The translations under genes and the position numbers were made by a program. A stretch of DNA of 9,101 nt from Candidatus Sodaliphilus limicaballi (GTDB taxonomy: Bacteria > Bacteroidota > Bacteroidia > Bacteroidales > Muribaculaceae). Below are positions 5,762 to 9,101 of the stretch, one piece after another. The stretch covers positions 1-9,101 of the forward strand of contig JAGHSP010000065.1 of the NCBI GenBank assembly GCA_018065815.1, given 5' to 3'. Under the pieces are notes generated by a model. The model was not told the DNA's origin and made no database searches. It was given only the letters and a program-made list of their open reading frames with translations. How positions within the stretch are numbered: the first letter of the stretch is position 1; every line of letters starts with the position of its first letter.

Positions 5762-8700
5762 GATTGCCCTTGTGGGCGCTCTAATGCTTGCATGCGGTGG
5801 CGCTAATTTAGCTTATGCAGCTCCCGCTCCCCAGGCAGTTTCGGCTTCTGCCGGAATCGTGAAAGGTACTGTTGTTGATGAAAACGGCGAGCCCATTATC
5901 GGCGCTAGCGTCCAGGTAGTGGGAACTATCCAGGGTGCTGCAACCGACATGGACGGTAACTTCAGCGTGAAGGCTGCCGGCAACGCTAAGCTCCAGGTGA
6001 GCTTCATCGGCTACAAGACAGTGACAGTTAATGCTTCAAGCGCTGGCCGCGTGGTCCTCGAGGAGGATAAGGCTCAGCTCGACGAGCTCGTGGTTGTAGG
6101 TTATGGCCAGCAGCGCAAGGCTAACCTTACAGGTGCCGTTAGCAACGTGGATGTTAGCAAGTCTCTTGAGTCTAAGAGCGAGAGCGACGTGGCTAAGGCT
6201 CTGCAGGGTGCTGTCCCCGGCCTCACCATCTTGAACGACAACGGTAGCATCAACGCTGAAGCTAGCGTTGTGATCCGTGGTATCGGTACCCTCTCTAACA
6301 ACGGTACTTCTAAGCCCCTCTACATCGTGGACGGTGTGCCCGTTGAGAATCTTTCTTACCTCAACAGCGACGATATCGAGAGCATCTCAGTACTCAAGGA
6401 TGCAGCTTCTAGCTCTATCTACGGTACCCGCGCTGCGTTCGGTGTTATCATGGTAACTACTAAGAGCGGTAAGGGAACTGACAAGATCAAGATCTCTTAC
6501 AAGGACAACTTCGCTTGGAGCCAGGCTACAACCACTCCTTCTTACCCCAACGTCCCCACTCAGGTACAGGCCCTCATCGACGCCAACTACCGCAAGGGTA
6601 ACGCTGCCGAGCTCTTCGGTATGTACATGGACAGCGAGCAGTTCCAGAAGGGTATGAACAACTGGATCGCTAAGCACGGCGACACCAAGGCTGGCTACCG
6701 CGAGATGGTATTCGGCGACGACTACGATGAGTATGGCTACTATGCTAACTGGGACGTTCCCGGCATCATCTTCAACAACGCTGCTCCCTCGCAGAACCAC
6801 AACCTGTCTATCACAGGTACAAGTGGCAAGACCAACTTCTTCATCAGCGGCAACTACAACCAGAAGCAAAACCTGATGAACTTCAACCCCGACAAGATCA
6901 AGCGCTACAATGCGACTGCCAACATCACCACTCAGGCAACCGACTGGCTGCAGGTGGGTGTTCGCACAAGCTACAGCAACAAGGACTTTGAGTATCCCTA
7001 CGTTCAGGGTCAGGGTTCTTACCAGTATGTATGGCGCTGGGGTTCATTCTTTGGCCCTTACGGCTACATCACAGGCGAAGATGGCAAGCAGTATGACGGC
7101 CGCCAGATGATCGGTTTCCGCAAGACTGCCGGCGATGCTTACCAGAAGACCGACAACATGCGCCTCGGTGCGTTTGCTAAGGTTGACTTCAAGCACGGCC
7201 TCACTTTCAATGCTGACTACACATTCATGCGTCGTCACATGAAGTACAAGGGCATCGGTCTTCCCAGCACTATCCTCAACACTTGGGGTGTTAATCCCAG
7301 CCTTGCTACTCTCAACACCACTACTTTCATCGAGACTAGCAACGAGGACCAGACTAACCACGTGTTCAACGGCTACTTCAACTTCAACAAGAGCTTCAAC
7401 GACGCTCACAACCTGAACGTCCTCGCTGGTGCTAACGTTGAGAAGGAAGACTTCGAGTACCTGTACTACGAGCGCTGGAACATGCTCGACACTAACCTGC
7501 CCGAGCTCGCTCTGACCGACACTGAGTACACTTACTCACACACTCACACTCACAAGGGTTCAGCTGGTTTCTTCGGCCGCATCAACTACGACTACAAGGG
7601 CCGCTACCTGCTCGAGCTCAACGGCCGCTACGACGGTTCAAGCCAGTTCCCCAAGAACTCACAGTGGGCATTCTTCCCCTCTGCATCTCTGGGTTGGCGC
7701 TTCAGCGAAGAGGCATTCTTCGAGCCCGCTAAGAAGTACATCAGCAACGGTAAGTTCCGCGCATCTTATGGTTCAATCGGTAACCAGGTTGTAGGTGACT
7801 ACATGTTCCTCGAGACTATGAGCAAGGTTAACGCAGGTGTTAACTGGCTCGGCACAGGCTCTGCTAAGTATGACTACTTCGGCATGCCCAAGATGGTTCC
7901 CGCAACCCTTACATGGGAGACTATCAACACTACAAACATCGGTCTTGACCTCGGTTTCCTCCGCGGCGAGCTCAATGTAACATTCGACTGGTTCCAGCGT
8001 GACACTAAGGACATGCTTGCTCCTGGCAAGGAACTTCCCTCAGTGCTCGGTACTGGCGCTGCTTATGGCAACGAGGGTTCACTCCGTTCACGCGGCTGGG
8101 AACTCACTGTTGACTACCGTCACCGCTTCGGCGACGTAAACTTCTATGCTACTGCCAACATCAGCGACTACAAGACTAAGGTGACTCAGTGGGATAGCAA
8201 CAACCTCATCAACACTTACTACACTGGTAAGGAATACGGTGAGATCTGGGGCTTCGAAACTGACCGCTACTTCGACTTCAATGACTTCAACGGCAAGAAC
8301 GAAGCTGGCAAGTGGATTTACAAGAAAGGCGTAGCCGACCAGTCACTCCTCCAGAAGGGTGCCTTCGTTTACGGCCCTGGTGACATCAAGTTCGTAGACC
8401 AGGACGGCAACGGCAAGATCGACTGGGGCGAGGGTACTCCCGAGAACCACGGTGACCTCAAGAAGATCGGTAACTCCACTCCCCGCTACCAGTACTCACT
8501 CCGCGTGGGTGGCGACTGGAAGGGTATCGACCTCGACCTGTTCTTCCAGGGCGTGGGCAAGCGCGACATGTGGACTCAGTCAGCATTCGTTATGCCTATG
8601 ATGCGCGGTGAAGACGCTATCTATGCTAACCAGACAAGCTATGTCACAGAGGCTGAATTTGCTGCTGGCATTATCGACCAGAGCAAGGACTTCCCCCGCA

Positions 8701-9047
8701 TGTGGGGTGGCGGCGCCGGACAGGGCTCTGCTTCAAGTTCTATCCTGAGCCTCGGTAGCTACAACTTCTATCCTCAGACTAAGTACCTCGTTAACATGGC
8801 TTACCTCCGTCTGAAGAACATCACTGTAGGTTACACTCTGCCCAAGGCTCTTACTAAGAAGATCACTCTCGACAAGGTTCGCGTTTACGCTTCAATCAAC
8901 AACGCATTCGACCTGATCAACCACAACAAGGGCACAGGTATCGATCCCGAGATCAACACTGGTGTTGGTTCATTTGGTAACGGTGTTTGGGGACGTACAG
9001 ATCCTATCATGCGTTCTTACTCATTCGGTATCCAGATCGACCTCTAA
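5751..9047 (+). CDS. SusC/RagA-family TonB-dependent outer-membrane receptor (right copy)
   Basis: This is a 1098-residue TonB-linked outer-membrane transporter. It has a signal peptide with likely cleavage after A-Y-A (residue 23), a carboxypeptidase-D-like domain (about 35-104, with G-T-V-V-D-E-N-G-E-P-I-I-G-A-S), a TonB box D-E-L-V-V-V-G-Y-G (111-119), a plug (about 120-245) with L-Y-I-V-D-G-V-P, S-V-L-K-D-A-A-S-S and I-Y-G-T-R-A-A-F-G-V-I, and a long barrel. A D-x-D-G-N-G-K-I-D loop at 883-891 resembles the divalent-cation loops common in SusC proteins. It is only distantly related to the left receptor: that one has V-V-V-T-A-L-G-I where this has V-V-V-G-Y-G. The C-terminus is Q-I-D-L, lacking the usual final aromatic. 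Codons strongly favour C-ending and AAG forms, suggesting high expression. An in-frame GTG lies two codons upstream (5745). Its SusD partner is expected past the right edge. Substrate unknown. Confidence 0.96.
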   Translation: MKKQIALVGALMLACGGANLAYAAPAPQAVSASAGIVKGTVVDENGEPIIGASVQVVGTIQGAATDMDGNFSVKAAGNAKLQVSFIGYKTVTVNASSAGRVVLEEDKAQLDELVVVGYGQQRKANLTGAVSNVDVSKSLESKSESDVAKALQGAVPGLTILNDNGSINAEASVVIRGIGTLSNNGTSKPLYIVDGVPVENLSYLNSDDIESISVLKDAASSSIYGTRAAFGVIMVTTKSGKGTDKIKISYKDNFAWSQATTTPSYPNVPTQVQALIDANYRKGNAAELFGMYMDSEQFQKGMNNWIAKHGDTKAGYREMVFGDDYDEYGYYANWDVPGIIFNNAAPSQNHNLSITGTSGKTNFFISGNYNQKQNLMNFNPDKIKRYNATANITTQATDWLQVGVRTSYSNKDFEYPYVQGQGSYQYVWRWGSFFGPYGYITGEDGKQYDGRQMIGFRKTAGDAYQKTDNMRLGAFAKVDFKHGLTFNADYTFMRRHMKYKGIGLPSTILNTWGVNPSLATLNTTTFIETSNEDQTNHVFNGYFNFNKSFNDAHNLNVLAGANVEKEDFEYLYYERWNMLDTNLPELALTDTEYTYSHTHTHKGSAGFFGRINYDYKGRYLLELNGRYDGSSQFPKNSQWAFFPSASLGWRFSEEAFFEPAKKYISNGKFRASYGSIGNQVVGDYMFLETMSKVNAGVNWLGTGSAKYDYFGMPKMVPATLTWETINTTNIGLDLGFLRGELNVTFDWFQRDTKDMLAPGKELPSVLGTGAAYGNEGSLRSRGWELTVDYRHRFGDVNFYATANISDYKTKVTQWDSNNLINTYYTGKEYGEIWGFETDRYFDFNDFNGKNEAGKWIYKKGVADQSLLQKGAFVYGPGDIKFVDQDGNGKIDWGEGTPENHGDLKKIGNSTPRYQYSLRVGGDWKGIDLDLFFQGVGKRDMWTQSAFVMPMMRGEDAIYANQTSYVTEAEFAAGIIDQSKDFPRMWGGGAGQGSASSSILSLGSYNFYPQTKYLVNMAYLRLKNITVGYTLPKALTKKITLDKVRVYASINNAFDLINHNKGTGIDPEINTGVGSFGNGVWGRTDPIMRSYSFGIQIDL

Positions 9048-9101
9048 TCAAGCATGACACTTTTAAGTCAATTTAATGCATTGAATTAATAACATTCTAA
9101 C
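9048..9101 (+). other. AT-rich spacer after the right receptor
   Basis: These 54 bases contain no T-run hairpin terminator and no open reading frame; the one ATG (9054) meets a stop within 12 codons. The absence of a terminator and the similarity in length and composition to the 60-nt spacer between the left SusC-like and SusD-like genes suggest that a co-transcribed SusD-like gene begins just past the window. Confidence 0.45.

Noticed and set aside
9070..9091. Palindrome around AATGCATT after the right receptor
   Set aside because: It is imperfect and in pure A/T context with no T-run; not convincing as a terminator or operator.

Overview
The window looks like chromosomal DNA of a Bacteroidales bacterium (Bacteroides/Prevotella/Muribaculaceae type). 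The evidence is two full-length SusC/RagA-type TonB-dependent receptors, the start of a SusD-like lipoprotein, a tyrosine recombinase with the Bacteroidetes-style C-terminus, a promoter matching the Bacteroidetes consensus TTTG-N19-TAnnTTTG, and A-rich leaders in place of Shine-Dalgarno sites. I cannot fix the genus from sequence alone.

Layout, left to right. The minus strand carries the first 44 codons of a SusD-like lipoprotein (1-134, running off the left edge). Its upstream partner, a SusC-like receptor (195-3419), is on the same strand, so the two form a leftward susC-susD operon. A 303-bp AT-rich gap follows, then a solitary tyrosine site-specific recombinase on the plus strand (3729-5048). 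Next comes a 696-bp intergenic region rich in short tandem repeats and hairpins, ending in a consensus promoter. Finally a second, distantly related SusC-like receptor reads rightward (5751-9047); its SusD partner is presumably just beyond the right edge.

The most interesting feature is the symmetry. The two receptor genes diverge from the recombinase, and their start codons sit inside a perfect 17-bp inverted repeat (3409-3425 and 5745-5761) that encloses the recombinase and both 5' leaders. Recombination between these repeats would flip the 2.3-kb segment, leave both reading frames intact, and exchange the upstream regions of the receptors. The right-hand leader has a consensus promoter and the left-hand one only a degenerate match, so in the orientation shown the right receptor may be ON and the left one low or OFF. 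Phase variation of SusC/SusD proteins by tyrosine recombinases is known in Bacteroides; the specific switch here is my inference and is testable.

The recombinase-promoter gap (5049-5570) also holds unexplained repeats: two arrays of three 9-bp units, a 93-bp element bounded by two hairpins with compensatory base changes around a strong central stem-loop, and two copies of a 13-bp repeat associated with small hairpins. These may be a dispersed intergenic repeat family or RNA structures.
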